64,000 nt of DNA from a virus: positions 62,001-126,000 of the IMG/VR virus record IMGVR_UViG_3300032675_000001. One strand, written 5' to 3'. The notes under the pieces are model-generated. The model saw nothing but the letters and a program-made list of their open reading frames with translations, was not told the origin of the DNA and ran no database searches. This document shows positions 28,230 through 37,325 of the stretch, piece by piece. Made by a program: the position numbers and the translations under genes. Each line of letters opens with the position of its first letter. Positions within the stretch are counted from its first letter, which is position 1.

Positions 28230-28296
28230 ATGCTGATGCTCCTTAATAGCGTTAGAGTGAGTGGGGGCGCAATCCCGCGACTCACAACTATTTATA
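28230..28296 (-). promoter_or_regulatory. Endonuclease leader RNA, copy A, with late promoter
   Basis: On the minus strand a TATAAATAG promoter (28288-28296) is followed after 2 bases by stem GTGAGT (28280-28285) and ACTCAC (28257-28262), enclosing CGC and a small inner hairpin. Then comes TCTAACGCT, a spacer, GGAG and CATCAG before the start codon. The same order occurs at 50594-50659 and 52714-52780. The TCTAACGCT and GGAGCATCAG blocks are identical to copy B. Confidence 0.8.
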
Positions 28297-28297
28297 T

Positions 28298-29776
28298 TTA
28301 AGAGCAAACTTTGACACCGTATAGCAACTCGAAACGATCCGCATCGGCGCGACCATTTACCATAGGTTCGCCACGAATGTTTAATGATGTGTTGAGGAGC
28401 ATAGGACAACCTGTCTCCTCATACCAACGCTCTAGCAGTCTTCTGATTCCTGATCCATCATTCGGAACGCTCTGAACACGGCTAGTCCCGTCAGCATGAA
28501 CGATAGCAGGGAATAGGTCAGGATGCCTACAAGGAGCGACGACTTGCATATACCTACTGTTATTCCAGCCGTAAGGCATATCAAAATAGTCAGACAAATG
28601 CTCCTCCAAAATGACTGGAGCAAACGGTCTGAACTTTTGTCTGCGCTTGATTTCATTTACTTTGTCCTTAATCTCTGGTCCTCTAGGATCGGCAAGTAGA
28701 GAACGATTCCCCAATGCTCTTGGTCCGAACTCTGCTCTTCCACTTGCTACTCCTACAATCTTGTGTGTATACAACTCTTTTACGATATTGTCAACAGGAT
28801 AATCACCTTTGATTTCATGACCGAGGAATGCATCCTTCCATGCTAATCTTTTACCATATCCAAGAGCGGCTGCACCAAGAGAGTTTCCTGCATCACCGGG
28901 ATTTGGCATGATCCATATGTTATTAAAGAATGCACCAAGTTTACGATTGGCAGAACAGTTCAATGCAACGCCACCGCCAAACACAAGATTGCGACTCTTC
29001 GCAAAGATTCGAGCTTTAATCATGACTGTAGAAATCAACGATTCAGTGAGAACCTGAGTTGATGCTGCAATGTCCATCTCATTCGCATCTTTACCCAAAT
29101 ATTCGTCTTGTAATCCTGTGTGAAGATTAACGGCAAAATCTAGGGTTGATCTATCCTCTATCAAATCTTCAAGCTTGTTAACATGAATTGGATTACCATA
29201 TGCAGCCATTCCCATAAGGATATACTCTTCATCTAATGGACGCAATCCTACATAGGCAGTCATGGCAGAATACATCAATCCTATTGAATCTGGATATTTC
29301 TTGCCCCACAGACGTTTATATACTGCTCGTCCATTTTTGTCATATGATGCATCCCATATAGACATAGTATCAAGTTCACCAATAGCATCAATGATGACTA
29401 CCGTAGCATTATCATACGGGCTAGTTTGAAATCCAGCAGCAGCATGTGACAGGTGATGGCTGTGAGTACTCAGGGTAGTAAAATCAAACCGATCATAGAT
29501 ATCATGACCCATGATCTTGGAAATGCTTAGAGGACCAATCGGCTGTTTAGCCTTGAACTGCCTGATAGCTTTTAGCCACGGCTTTTCATAGTAGTGAAGT
29601 TCATACTCACCATTGGTATATTTTAGAGCATCATCCACCAATGCATGACATAGATTGGCATCATGTTTATTCTTACTGTAACGCTCACTGTGCCCTGCAA
29701 ACTTGATTTCACCATGATCATCCACAACAGTTATGGCAGCATCATGGAATCCGCAACTAATACCAATATAGTTCAT
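28298..29776 (-). CDS. Carbamoyltransferase (NodU/CmcH family)
   Basis: The start MNYIGISCGFHDAA at 29776 gives 492 residues. The N-terminal Kae1-like ATPase fold has GHSERYSKNKHD, HSHHLSHAAAGF (metal-binding His pair) and VIIDAIGE. The C-terminal half has FGGGVALNCSANRKL, PNPGDAGNSLGAAALGYG and FGPRALGNRSLLADPR, the O-carbamoyltransferase signature. It transfers a carbamoyl group from carbamoyl phosphate to a hydroxyl, usually on a sugar. It opens the sugar-modification island and is divergently placed from the plus-strand radical-SAM gene. Confidence 0.93.
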   Translation of the reverse strand: MNYIGISCGFHDAAITVVDDHGEIKFAGHSERYSKNKHDANLCHALVDDALKYTNGEYELHYYEKPWLKAIRQFKAKQPIGPLSISKIMGHDIYDRFDFTTLSTHSHHLSHAAAGFQTSPYDNATVVIIDAIGELDTMSIWDASYDKNGRAVYKRLWGKKYPDSIGLMYSAMTAYVGLRPLDEEYILMGMAAYGNPIHVNKLEDLIEDRSTLDFAVNLHTGLQDEYLGKDANEMDIAASTQVLTESLISTVMIKARIFAKSRNLVFGGGVALNCSANRKLGAFFNNIWIMPNPGDAGNSLGAAALGYGKRLAWKDAFLGHEIKGDYPVDNIVKELYTHKIVGVASGRAEFGPRALGNRSLLADPRGPEIKDKVNEIKRRQKFRPFAPVILEEHLSDYFDMPYGWNNSRYMQVVAPCRHPDLFPAIVHADGTSRVQSVPNDGSGIRRLLERWYEETGCPMLLNTSLNIRGEPMVNGRADADRFELLYGVKVCS

Positions 29777-29790
29777 ACAACATATCACCC

Positions 29791-29813
29791 GATAAATATC
29801 ATATGATATTTAA
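29791..29813. promoter_or_regulatory. Divergent late-type promoter region
   Basis: Between the carbamoyltransferase (minus) and the radical-SAM gene (plus), GATAAATA at 29791-29798 faces right and GTTAAATATC at 29805-29813 faces left. The stretch also holds an ATCATATGAT palindrome. Confidence 0.45.
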
Positions 29814-29828
29814 CGAAACATTTATTCA

Positions 29829-31052
29829 ATGAATAAATCCTTATGCCCATATCCTTTTATACATTCACATGTTAGCGCAACATATGAAAGAAAGCTTTGC
29901 TGTGTCGCAAATAGAAGTATAACGGAGTTGCACAAAACTACCGATGAGTACTGGAACTCAGATTATATCAAAAAAACTAGACTTGATATGATATCCGGTA
30001 TTCCAATACCTGACTGCAGCTTTTGTTATGATCATGAAAACAATGGCGTAAAATCACTTAGACAAACTCTTAATGAACAGTTTCCCATACAGCATTTAGT
30101 TGATCAGACCAAAGAAGATGGATCATTGGAAGTTCCGCCATCCTTTTTTGACTATCGTTCCACGACATGTAATCTGCATTGCACTACCTGTGACCACAAT
30201 CATAGTTCTAAATATGCAAAAATTTCCAATAAGCTATTGGGTAAAGAAACGATCCATAAAGTTGACATTGCCTATGAAAACAGCTTGGGAGAAGAAATCA
30301 TCACTGGACTGAGGAACAAAACGGTTAATACCATCTATTGGGCAGGCGGCGAACCAATGATAATGAAAATGCATTGGGATGTGATTGGCGAAATGGAAAA
30401 GTTATATGATGATGCCGAATATTGCTCCTACATAAAGAGCATAAAGCTATACTATAACACGAATATGACCAAGTTATACTGGAAGGGGCGTCTAATACCA
30501 GAAATACTATCCAAGTTTGATGTTACGTTATGGGCCAGTATAGATGGAGTAGAAGAAACGTTTGAGTACTGTAGAGACGGAGCAAGCTGGGAAACGGTCA
30601 AGAACAACTGGCTAATATATAAAAAATACGTTCCAAAGACTTGGGTTACATCCGTTCTATCTGCCCCAGTATTGATGGATATAGATCGCTTTCTTAGCTT
30701 TTTTGAAGCGACTGATTCCACAACCGACTTTTTCAATCACCAGTATGTGCCAAATGCGTTCTTGAACTTGCTGGATATCAGGCAGTACCCATCGGAAATA
30801 TTCAACGATATCATTGACAATGCCATAGCCAGAGTTGAGAAGTCTCCTTTAGGTGGCAAAGAATACACGCTATCTATTCTAAGAAAGTATAAAGCAGAAA
30901 ACCAACACATTGACTCAGTTGGTTATTCCGAAATAAAAAAACAAATCATTCAAAGAGACAAGTTTCTAATATCCGGATTATCATTTGAGCAATTACTTGA
31001 ACAGATTAATCCTGACGCTCACCGATGGTATAAGTCTATAACAGTTGATTAG
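29829..31052 (+). CDS. Radical-SAM protein, twitch type (plus strand)
   Basis: This 407-residue protein has the cluster motif CNLHCTTC (about residues 115-122), preceded by an N-terminal region with LCCVAN and CSFCYDHEN that could bind another cluster. Then come IYWAGGEPMI (the GGEP glycine-rich SAM motif) and TLWASIDGVEE. The layout matches other phage twitch-domain radical-SAM proteins at 43094, 45155 and 49180. It is the only large plus-strand gene. Its 3' end overlaps the convergent sulfotransferase-like gene by 17 bases. The substrate is unknown. Confidence 0.87.
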   Translation: MNKSLCPYPFIHSHVSATYERKLCCVANRSITELHKTTDEYWNSDYIKKTRLDMISGIPIPDCSFCYDHENNGVKSLRQTLNEQFPIQHLVDQTKEDGSLEVPPSFFDYRSTTCNLHCTTCDHNHSSKYAKISNKLLGKETIHKVDIAYENSLGEEIITGLRNKTVNTIYWAGGEPMIMKMHWDVIGEMEKLYDDAEYCSYIKSIKLYYNTNMTKLYWKGRLIPEILSKFDVTLWASIDGVEETFEYCRDGASWETVKNNWLIYKKYVPKTWVTSVLSAPVLMDIDRFLSFFEATDSTTDFFNHQYVPNAFLNLLDIRQYPSEIFNDIIDNAIARVEKSPLGGKEYTLSILRKYKAENQHIDSVGYSEIKKQIIQRDKFLISGLSFEQLLEQINPDAHRWYKSITVD

Positions 31053-31809
31053 ATAGTTCTATTAACTTTGGATAAAAATCCTCAAAGACCTTCTTGACTT
31101 CATCAGCATTGACAATCTGATCATATGGATCAATTGATAACTGCTTTTCCCTGTAGATACCAAAAGCCTTTTCTCGCTCAGCATCACTCAGATTATCAGA
31201 TTTAGCAATCAGAGTATCATACTCCACAGTATCATAAGTGATCATTGAATCAATGATCTTTTTGTGTTGCTGTTCTATCAGATAACGAGAAACGATGAAA
31301 GACTTTAGTTCATCAATATCTACGTTTAGCATCATGGTATTACGATATGTGCTAAAGATAAAACTCTTTTTCGCAAACATGGCGCTGATTACCTTGTGCT
31401 CAAAGCTTCGTTCAACATACAAAAACTTAAACCCAAGATTAGTCAGATAATTTATTCCGTCAGCAAATCCAATTGATGCCATTCTGTCATCAAGAAACAC
31501 TCTGCATGTTAGAGCCTGAGACATATTCGCTTTGGATATGATATCAAGCCGTTCCTTGGCAACGTCTGACATTGTATTAAAGGTTGCTGCTGGCTTATTG
31601 TAAATCTTTAATTTACCATTTTCCAATGCTATAGTGTGAACTAGGCCAGCCTGAACCGTGAAGATTTCTTGCAGAGATACCACATCGTTGTATTTATTAC
31701 TAAGAGAGTAATTAACAAATGCTTCTGTTAACTGCGTTCCTGATCTTGGAACGCCCAAAATCACATAACGGTGATGTTCTAAATCCCACGGAAGATTGCT
31801 GTTAAACAT
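31036..31809 (-). CDS. Sulfotransferase-like protein
   Basis: The start MFNSNLPWDLEHHRY at 31809 gives 257 residues; a longer frame would overlap the 34-residue gene upstream. YVILGVPRSGTQLTEAFVNY near the N-terminus is the PAPS-binding loop (P-x-SGT) of sulfotransferases. The rest is helical, with LGFKFLYVERSFEHKVISAMF in the place of the 3'-phosphate-binding Arg/Ser strand. It might sulfate a phage-made glycan. Convergent overlap with the plus-strand radical-SAM gene is 17 bases. Confidence 0.7.
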   Translation of the reverse strand: MFNSNLPWDLEHHRYVILGVPRSGTQLTEAFVNYSLSNKYNDVVSLQEIFTVQAGLVHTIALENGKLKIYNKPAATFNTMSDVAKERLDIISKANMSQALTCRVFLDDRMASIGFADGINYLTNLGFKFLYVERSFEHKVISAMFAKKSFIFSTYRNTMMLNVDIDELKSFIVSRYLIEQQHKKIIDSMITYDTVEYDTLIAKSDNLSDAEREKAFGIYREKQLSIDPYDQIVNADEVKKVFEDFYPKLIELSNQLL

Positions 31810-31813
31810 TCTA

Positions 31814-31918
31814 TTACTTATAGATGAATGGATCGCGCTTGCGAAGTTCCTTGATGCGCTTTTTGTATGCGCGATCACGTTTTATATTATTGATAATCTT
31901 TTTAATCCACTTGAACAT
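31814..31918 (-). CDS. 34-residue basic peptide ending RDPFIYK
   Basis: ATG at 31916-31918 opens MFKWIKKIINNIKRDRAYKK and the frame ends KRDPFIYK then TAA, 4 bases before the chosen start of the sulfotransferase-like gene. It overlaps the stop of the SGNH-like gene by 17 bases. Tiny basic peptides ending in RDPFIY are, from memory, recurrent in T4-like cyanophages. The tight spacing supports a real gene. It may bind nucleic acid or membrane. The function is unknown. Confidence 0.65.
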   Translation of the reverse strand: MFKWIKKIINNIKRDRAYKKRIKELRKRDPFIYK

Positions 31919-32678
31919 TATTGTTATCCTTTATAAAATTGTACAGTTCTTCAGCATACAGACGATGTGGTTCCTCACTATGATGCCAGTACTGTGCCTT
32001 GTCATTGGTGTATCCCATGTGTCTGTATTTCCAGTAGAATGCTTGACTTTCATCTGTACCAACATTGTAATATCTGGTCTTGTCTATCTTGTTGACAAGG
32101 TAACTGGTAAAATGTTCATTCGGAGCAAACATATGCATGGTGTCACACATGACATAATCAATACCCAAAGACTTTAAATAATACTGTGTCATTAATACAT
32201 CAGTGGCTGACCAGTTTTCCAATATCGTTTCATTTTCTGCCATGAACTGATGATATGGAGGAATCATTTCCTTTTCATCGTCTGTATTACCATGCCATCC
32301 AAAGTTTATACGAAAGAAACTATTGCTTGAAGAATCAAACCATGGACTTGCAGAATTTCCCTCATTATAATAACATGCTCGTTTTTTTGCTGGAACTTCC
32401 ATGCGTGTGCTTTCAGTCCATCCTATTATAACAAACACGTCCATTGTATCGGGATTATATTCTTCATGAAACCAACTAAGAATGCTACGAGCAATACCAG
32501 AATTGGTGGCACCATTCAATGAAATATTAAGTGGACGATAGCCCATTTTCTTAGCTAGTACAGCACCATATGCGTTGTCACGGTTGTAGTGGCTATCTTC
32601 TGTTCCATCAATTTCTGATCCGGCAGAATGGCTACATCCGGATATTAAGGCGATCTTTTCTTTTGGCATATTGGTCAT
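31902..32678 (-). CDS. SGNH/GDSL-hydrolase-like protein
   Basis: This 258-residue protein has ALISGCSHSAGSEIDG near the N-terminus (nucleophile Ser position, block I), then NISLNGATNSGIARSI (Asn block), VFVIIGWTESTRME and a C-terminal HSEEPHRLYAEELYNFI (D/H-type block). This pattern is that of SGNH esterases and acyl- or deacetylases. In the context of glycan genes, sugar O-acyl handling is plausible. It shares a 4-base overlap with the B12-type radical-SAM gene upstream. Confidence 0.7.
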   Translation of the reverse strand: MTNMPKEKIALISGCSHSAGSEIDGTEDSHYNRDNAYGAVLAKKMGYRPLNISLNGATNSGIARSILSWFHEEYNPDTMDVFVIIGWTESTRMEVPAKKRACYYNEGNSASPWFDSSSNSFFRINFGWHGNTDDEKEMIPPYHQFMAENETILENWSATDVLMTQYYLKSLGIDYVMCDTMHMFAPNEHFTSYLVNKIDKTRYYNVGTDESQAFYWKYRHMGYTNDKAQYWHHSEEPHRLYAEELYNFIKDNNNVQVD

Positions 32679-34891
32679 GGTAAATTTGCCGTCTTTCTTC
32701 TATTAACTAGTGACTGAAACTCTGTACCATTGTCAACTTTCTTTTCAGGAATGGTGTCTCTTTTATTGGATGATACCTCTACGATATAATCTTTCCAGTT
32801 GCTCCAATCGCCAGTATTCTTATATTTTAACTCAAATGAGAAATCAATCGTTGCATTGAGAGCCGCTTCTTCGTTTAATAAATCAGCGAAATCTTGACCT
32901 GATCTTCCTTCATCCTTATCCCAATCGGGCTTGGCAAGCTTTCGTGCACGTTTAGCTGTATTAGCCTGAATGCGCGAATAATCCTGTGCATAAAATGGTC
33001 CCTTACGACCCTCAGGAGGCGGTGCACGATCATCAAATGGATTGTCAATCTGATCAAACTTAATGTCAAAGTCTGCTTCCCATAATCCTTCATCAGTAAT
33101 CTTGAACTTATAGACAGCATTATACATGCCGGGACCAAACTGTGATCCGAACTCTTTCAAGTCTATTTCAGGATTAAATCTGACTTCGGCTTCGTATCCA
33201 CCTCGTGCACGCCACAGGTTTCGGAAGAAAGGCCACATTTCATTAACAAGGGTATTAGCAAAAGGGTTGCTAGGATCAACGGGAGGAATAATATTATAAT
33301 CAAATTTCTCATAGAACATTTCTTTCTGGCAATCAGGGTTATTTAACTTAATATCATAATGATCTTTTGCCAGTGCATAACGAATAGGATAAGTTATTGG
33401 CTCACCGTCTTTACAGTGTGAAATAAAGTCTGCCCATATGTGAATGCACTTGACACGAGTCATGACATGTGTGCCACCCTTTGCTAAATCGTTGGATATC
33501 CAATGTCCCTGATATTTGTGCCATGATACATTGAACTTGTGGGGATTTTGTCCTACGATAGTTTCTGGTCCTACAGCAAATCCTACACCAAGACCCATAT
33601 TACCAATGGCATCACGCATACGCCATTGTAGAGTCATCGTGTCAGAATAATCTTGAAAGTCCTCAGTGCTGAATCCTACAATCCAGTTAGTATCGCACCC
33701 AATACCTACCTTCTTACAGTCAATGAAGTTTTGCTCAATCTCAGCAATGGTAACTCCCTTGTGCATATCATCAAGAACCTTTTGGCTTCCTGATTCAGTG
33801 CCAAAATTAAATCGTAGACATCCACCGTCCGCCAAGTCCTGTAGATATTCCAAATCCATTCTCTCATCATGGCGAGCATACCCAGTGAACTTTACCTTTA
33901 AGTCTTTAGCTTTAAGTGCTAGCGCAAATGCACGAAGTTCTTTTATGTTACCATTAATAAGAGAATCAATAAACCAAATAACATCTGTGCCCTTATTATA
34001 ATAGAGCCATTCTATTTCAGTGATTAAATCTACAGCCTGACGTTGACGATATTTCCAGAAATGTGTCTCTTCACAAAAAGAACACTTGGCAGTACATCCT
34101 CGTGATATTTCAGAGTTAATACCATTGGGAAGTTCATAATGACTAAAATCAATACTTTCATAGTCGGGCATTGGAAGGTTATTAATATTGATACGTTGAT
34201 TTTCTGGTTGTGATAGGATTTGTGTTTCTGTAGGTCTCCATCCTTCTTCAATCTCATCCAACATTACCAATAGATTTTGCTCGCCTTCACCAATAACAAC
34301 ATAGTCATAATATGGCTGAATCTCAAACCATGATTTATGAACGTTTGGTCCACCCACAGCAATAAGAATGTCTGGCTTACGGCGCTTTAGTTCTTTGCAC
34401 ATCCACTTTGTAGGCTCTTCGGAAATATAGTAGACGCTGAATCCAACAACATCTGGATTCATTGCAATAATATCATCTACGGCCTGTGATAGAATAGGTT
34501 CCAGAACAGGATGGATGTCGTTCATATATGTTTCACCCAGCCAGTGCCATGATGCACTCGGGTCCCAAAGCCTAAATGGAAGTTTATTATTTGGATGCCA
34601 ATCATTACGATAAGCATTGTATGCCTTGACATTTAAATCCATAATATGAGTTTCATATCCAGCCGCCTTGGCAATGCCAGATAGCTTAGCTAGAGAGAAT
34701 GGAGGCATATATGGCGACCATTCAGGACATAGAACAAGAACCATTTTGGTTTGTCTCGTTTTATAATCCACATATACCGGCGTCAAGTTTTTTTCATTGA
34801 CGACCGCAGGCTTGGCATATGGCGCAATAGCGTCCATCATAGCCTGATGGCGCAAATCGGATATATCCTGTGTAGGTCTTTCTCTTGTCAA
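32675..34891 (-). CDS. B12-binding-type radical-SAM protein
   Basis: This 738-residue protein has an N-terminal cobalamin-binding-like domain (MVLVLCPEWSPYMPPFSLAKLSGI, DVVGFSVYYI, VGGPNVH, VIGEGE). A radical-SAM core follows with the cluster SRGCTAKCSFCEE (about residues 268-276), then FIDSLINGN and FNFGTESGSQ. The long C-terminal part (about 480-738) is specific and ends in charged, Asp-rich sequence. Such enzymes methylate or rearrange unactivated carbons. It starts an operon with the SGNH-like, RDPFIYK and sulfotransferase-like genes. The substrate is unknown. Confidence 0.88.
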   Translation of the reverse strand: MTRERPTQDISDLRHQAMMDAIAPYAKPAVVNEKNLTPVYVDYKTRQTKMVLVLCPEWSPYMPPFSLAKLSGIAKAAGYETHIMDLNVKAYNAYRNDWHPNNKLPFRLWDPSASWHWLGETYMNDIHPVLEPILSQAVDDIIAMNPDVVGFSVYYISEEPTKWMCKELKRRKPDILIAVGGPNVHKSWFEIQPYYDYVVIGEGEQNLLVMLDEIEEGWRPTETQILSQPENQRININNLPMPDYESIDFSHYELPNGINSEISRGCTAKCSFCEETHFWKYRQRQAVDLITEIEWLYYNKGTDVIWFIDSLINGNIKELRAFALALKAKDLKVKFTGYARHDERMDLEYLQDLADGGCLRFNFGTESGSQKVLDDMHKGVTIAEIEQNFIDCKKVGIGCDTNWIVGFSTEDFQDYSDTMTLQWRMRDAIGNMGLGVGFAVGPETIVGQNPHKFNVSWHKYQGHWISNDLAKGGTHVMTRVKCIHIWADFISHCKDGEPITYPIRYALAKDHYDIKLNNPDCQKEMFYEKFDYNIIPPVDPSNPFANTLVNEMWPFFRNLWRARGGYEAEVRFNPEIDLKEFGSQFGPGMYNAVYKFKITDEGLWEADFDIKFDQIDNPFDDRAPPPEGRKGPFYAQDYSRIQANTAKRARKLAKPDWDKDEGRSGQDFADLLNEEAALNATIDFSFELKYKNTGDWSNWKDYIVEVSSNKRDTIPEKKVDNGTEFQSLVNRRKTANLP

Positions 34892-34901
34892 CTTAGGTTC
34901 C

Positions 34902-35987
34902 TTATTCAGACATATTTAGAGCATCGCTGACAGTGAAATATTTAATAAGGTCTTTTGTTACGGTAAAATCAGTCTGATTGTTCAGTATATCAGCATTGTG
35001 TTCTACTATGGGTTTAATATTGTGTGTCCACTGAATCATCTCATCGTCAGAAAGGCTGCACAATCGTTTTATTTCATTTACTATCGCATCCATTCTTTCT
35101 CTAGGGTCAGTGATCAGATCATATGATTCATCAATATAAGGAGCAAAGGTTTTGTATCCTCGGGAGCGCAATGTAGCGAGAAAGCCTACAGTTCCAACCA
35201 CAATGAATGGATGTTTCATTGCCAGCGGCTTGAATATCTTCTCAGAGAAGAAACAACCCGGAGATATTATTTGACCATCTGGATAATACCTATACATGGT
35301 TTCAGTTACTACCGAGAAATAAGAATTGCTGAAATACGACCAATCATCTGGTGTGATGTCCACTGGATTCTCATCATAGCTATTAATATTCAGTTTTAAT
35401 GGTAGCCTGTTTATATTCTGCACACAGTATGGAAAGTTGTCCTTGTATTCAATAATATTGTCAATAAAAGATGGCTCGCTTCCTTGAAATGAATAGTAAG
35501 CCTGATCAACAAGTCCTGCCTTAAACATTTCCTCTAGTAGTTCTATTCTATGTTGACGATGAACTTTATTAAAGCAAAGAAACTTTTTATCCCTCAGACC
35601 CGGTACATATTCATGAGGCGTGTGGATTCCATAGGATGACTTAAACATCGCTTCAAAATAAGACATTGATGCTATTTTGAGTAATGATTCTTCGTGGTTC
35701 ATTTCCAAGAACGTATTATAGGCTTGCTCACCCTTAAGATCACCAGTCAGGAAAAAGAACTGAGCATTAGGAACACTGTCTTTTACGTACTTAACTATTG
35801 AATGAACTCTAGAGATAACATCGTACCAAAATGATTCAGACAGGCAATCAAACATGATGTTTGTTTTGCCTTCTGAATAAGCTAATCGTATATCGTTAAC
35901 TACGGTAAAGAAATCTCTGTGAATAATACTGTGATCACTATGCAGCCCAGCATATATGGGATGCATAGTGTCTTTAAAAGGAATCAA
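34902..35987 (-). CDS. Glycosyltransferase-like protein, paralogue 1 of 4
   Basis: The protein has 361 residues from a TTG at 35987; an ATG at 35966 is an alternative. The C-terminal half has KFLCFNKVHRQHRIELLEEMF, YFSVVTETM, FFSEKIFKPLAMKHPFIVVG and GYKTFAPYIDESYD. The SEKIFKPL...PFIVVG block is like the acceptor and donor region of GT-B fucosyltransferase-type enzymes (GT10-like). The same blocks recur in the genes at 37326, 38444 and 40485. The donor is not known. It would act in the cytoplasm. Confidence 0.72.
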   Translation of the reverse strand: MIPFKDTMHPIYAGLHSDHSIIHRDFFTVVNDIRLAYSEGKTNIMFDCLSESFWYDVISRVHSIVKYVKDSVPNAQFFFLTGDLKGEQAYNTFLEMNHEESLLKIASMSYFEAMFKSSYGIHTPHEYVPGLRDKKFLCFNKVHRQHRIELLEEMFKAGLVDQAYYSFQGSEPSFIDNIIEYKDNFPYCVQNINRLPLKLNINSYDENPVDITPDDWSYFSNSYFSVVTETMYRYYPDGQIISPGCFFSEKIFKPLAMKHPFIVVGTVGFLATLRSRGYKTFAPYIDESYDLITDPRERMDAIVNEIKRLCSLSDDEMIQWTHNIKPIVEHNADILNNQTDFTVTKDLIKYFTVSDALNMSE

Positions 35988-36013
35988 ATCATTCCAGTTT
36001 TCAAGTATTTGTG

Positions 36014-37237
36014 TTAGAGTCCACTGTCCTGCTTCAGGGTGTGGCTCAAATCTTTTTTTTGGCGTGTGTTGCCATAGTGGACAATTGGTCCACTATGTTG
36101 ATATGTATTAATACGTCTCCAAGGATCAACTACCGTGCAGCGATCGGGAAACTTTAGATCAGCAACATAATGTTCCCAATATCCGATTAAATAAACATCA
36201 GTCGTATCAGCAGCAAGATCGGTATCACCAGTATGAATGTCATAGTAGTTTACATTTCCACCATGCTGTTCAACATAATATCCGACCAACATTGAAGAAG
36301 AACCATTCGTATAGTGCACTCCGGGCTTATATGCCTTACCGACGATGGTTACATTATTGCCATACTCAAGACACTTCTTGGCCATGTTTTCAGCCTGCAC
36401 TTCACGTGCTCGCATAATAGCGTCAAAAAGGTCATATCCAAGACCAAGATTTTCTGCCATATAACGCAGAGCAATATTGTCACGTGGATGACATGCCCCA
36501 CCATCACCCATTCCAGCCATCATATATGCTGGACCTGTGATGCGATAGTTTGATCTTGCAAGAGCGCCTGTTACCACATCAACGTCAATATTGCCATTCT
36601 TTTCGGCAACGTCCTGAATCATGTTAACGATACCAACCTTTGCTGAAATAAAAGTGTTGTAGAAAATCTTAATGGATTCTGCTTCATCCCATGTACCAAC
36701 TTCATAACGTGGATCATTCTGCATGAATACCTTGTAGAAATCAATCAACTCAGCAGCATCACCAGTAATAGAGCCATCCTCTGTACCAATAATGACCATT
36801 TCTGGATTAACCATATCCCACTTGATTGTTCCCATTGCAATAAGATATGGATTGTAAATAAACCGTGCATTAGTGATGCAAGGACGTAATTGACTACGAA
36901 CTGTTCCCGGAAGCACTGTGCTAATGAGCACTACCAACTGGTCTTGGCTTACCCATTTATTAACTTCTTTGAGAATATCAGTTACGATAGTGTAATCAAA
37001 GTCCTTATTAGGAAGATGACTTGTTGGAGTTTCTCCACCATAGATAGGATCATGTGGAGTAGGAGCAGCAATAAAGATAATATCTCTATCTGCTACTGCA
37101 TCCTGAATGGTATTGCACATTGGGAATAATGGAGTTCTTGGTTCAACATCATATCCAACTACATCATAGTGTTCTGACATAACTTCGGCACAGTCTTGCC
37201 CGAGTTTGCCGCATCCGATCATTGCTACTTTTTTCAT
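36014..37237 (-). CDS. UDP-glucose/GDP-mannose-type nucleotide-sugar dehydrogenase
   Basis: This 407-residue protein starts MKKVAMIGCGKLGQDCAEVM (Rossmann GxGxxG), has IFIAAPTPHDP, IFYNTFISAK and the catalytic Cys in GDGGACHPRDN. A C-terminal Rossmann half (VTIVGKAYKPGVHYTNGS) follows. It oxidises a nucleotide sugar to the uronic acid in two NAD-dependent steps. Whether UDP-glucose or GDP-mannose is the substrate cannot be read by eye. The GDP-mannose 3,5-epimerase two genes upstream of the glycosyltransferases favours a GDP-sugar theme. TATAAATA at 37243-37250 drives it. Confidence 0.88.
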   Translation of the reverse strand: MKKVAMIGCGKLGQDCAEVMSEHYDVVGYDVEPRTPLFPMCNTIQDAVADRDIIFIAAPTPHDPIYGGETPTSHLPNKDFDYTIVTDILKEVNKWVSQDQLVVLISTVLPGTVRSQLRPCITNARFIYNPYLIAMGTIKWDMVNPEMVIIGTEDGSITGDAAELIDFYKVFMQNDPRYEVGTWDEAESIKIFYNTFISAKVGIVNMIQDVAEKNGNIDVDVVTGALARSNYRITGPAYMMAGMGDGGACHPRDNIALRYMAENLGLGYDLFDAIMRAREVQAENMAKKCLEYGNNVTIVGKAYKPGVHYTNGSSSMLVGYYVEQHGGNVNYYDIHTGDTDLAADTTDVYLIGYWEHYVADLKFPDRCTVVDPWRRINTYQHSGPIVHYGNTRQKKDLSHTLKQDSGL

Positions 37238-37242
37238 GAAAA

Positions 37243-37250
37243 TATTTATA
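37243..37250 (-). promoter_or_regulatory. T4-late-type promoter TATAAATA
   Basis: An exact TATAAATA on the minus strand ends 5 bases before the dehydrogenase ATG at 37237. Confidence 0.6.
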
Positions 37251-37287
37251 GTCCCTGTTGGTGTGTAATAAATTTTATCTGATATTC

Positions 37288-37307
37288 CATTATACCATGG
37301 TATAATG
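37288..37307. repeat. Perfect 20-bp palindrome
   Basis: CATTATACCA is followed by its exact reverse complement TGGTATAATG, in the 88-base gap between the dehydrogenase start and the glycosyltransferase end. Both halves contain TATAAT-like elements. No T-run follows, so an operator or a weak hairpin is as likely as a terminator. Confidence 0.6.
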
Positions 37308-37325
37308 CGCCGCGTTATTTAATAC

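Noticed and set aside
28104-28298. tRNA gene in the gap after the giant gene
   Set aside because: The hairpins there belong to the leader shared with other endonuclease genes. No acceptor and T-arm arrangement of a tRNA was found.
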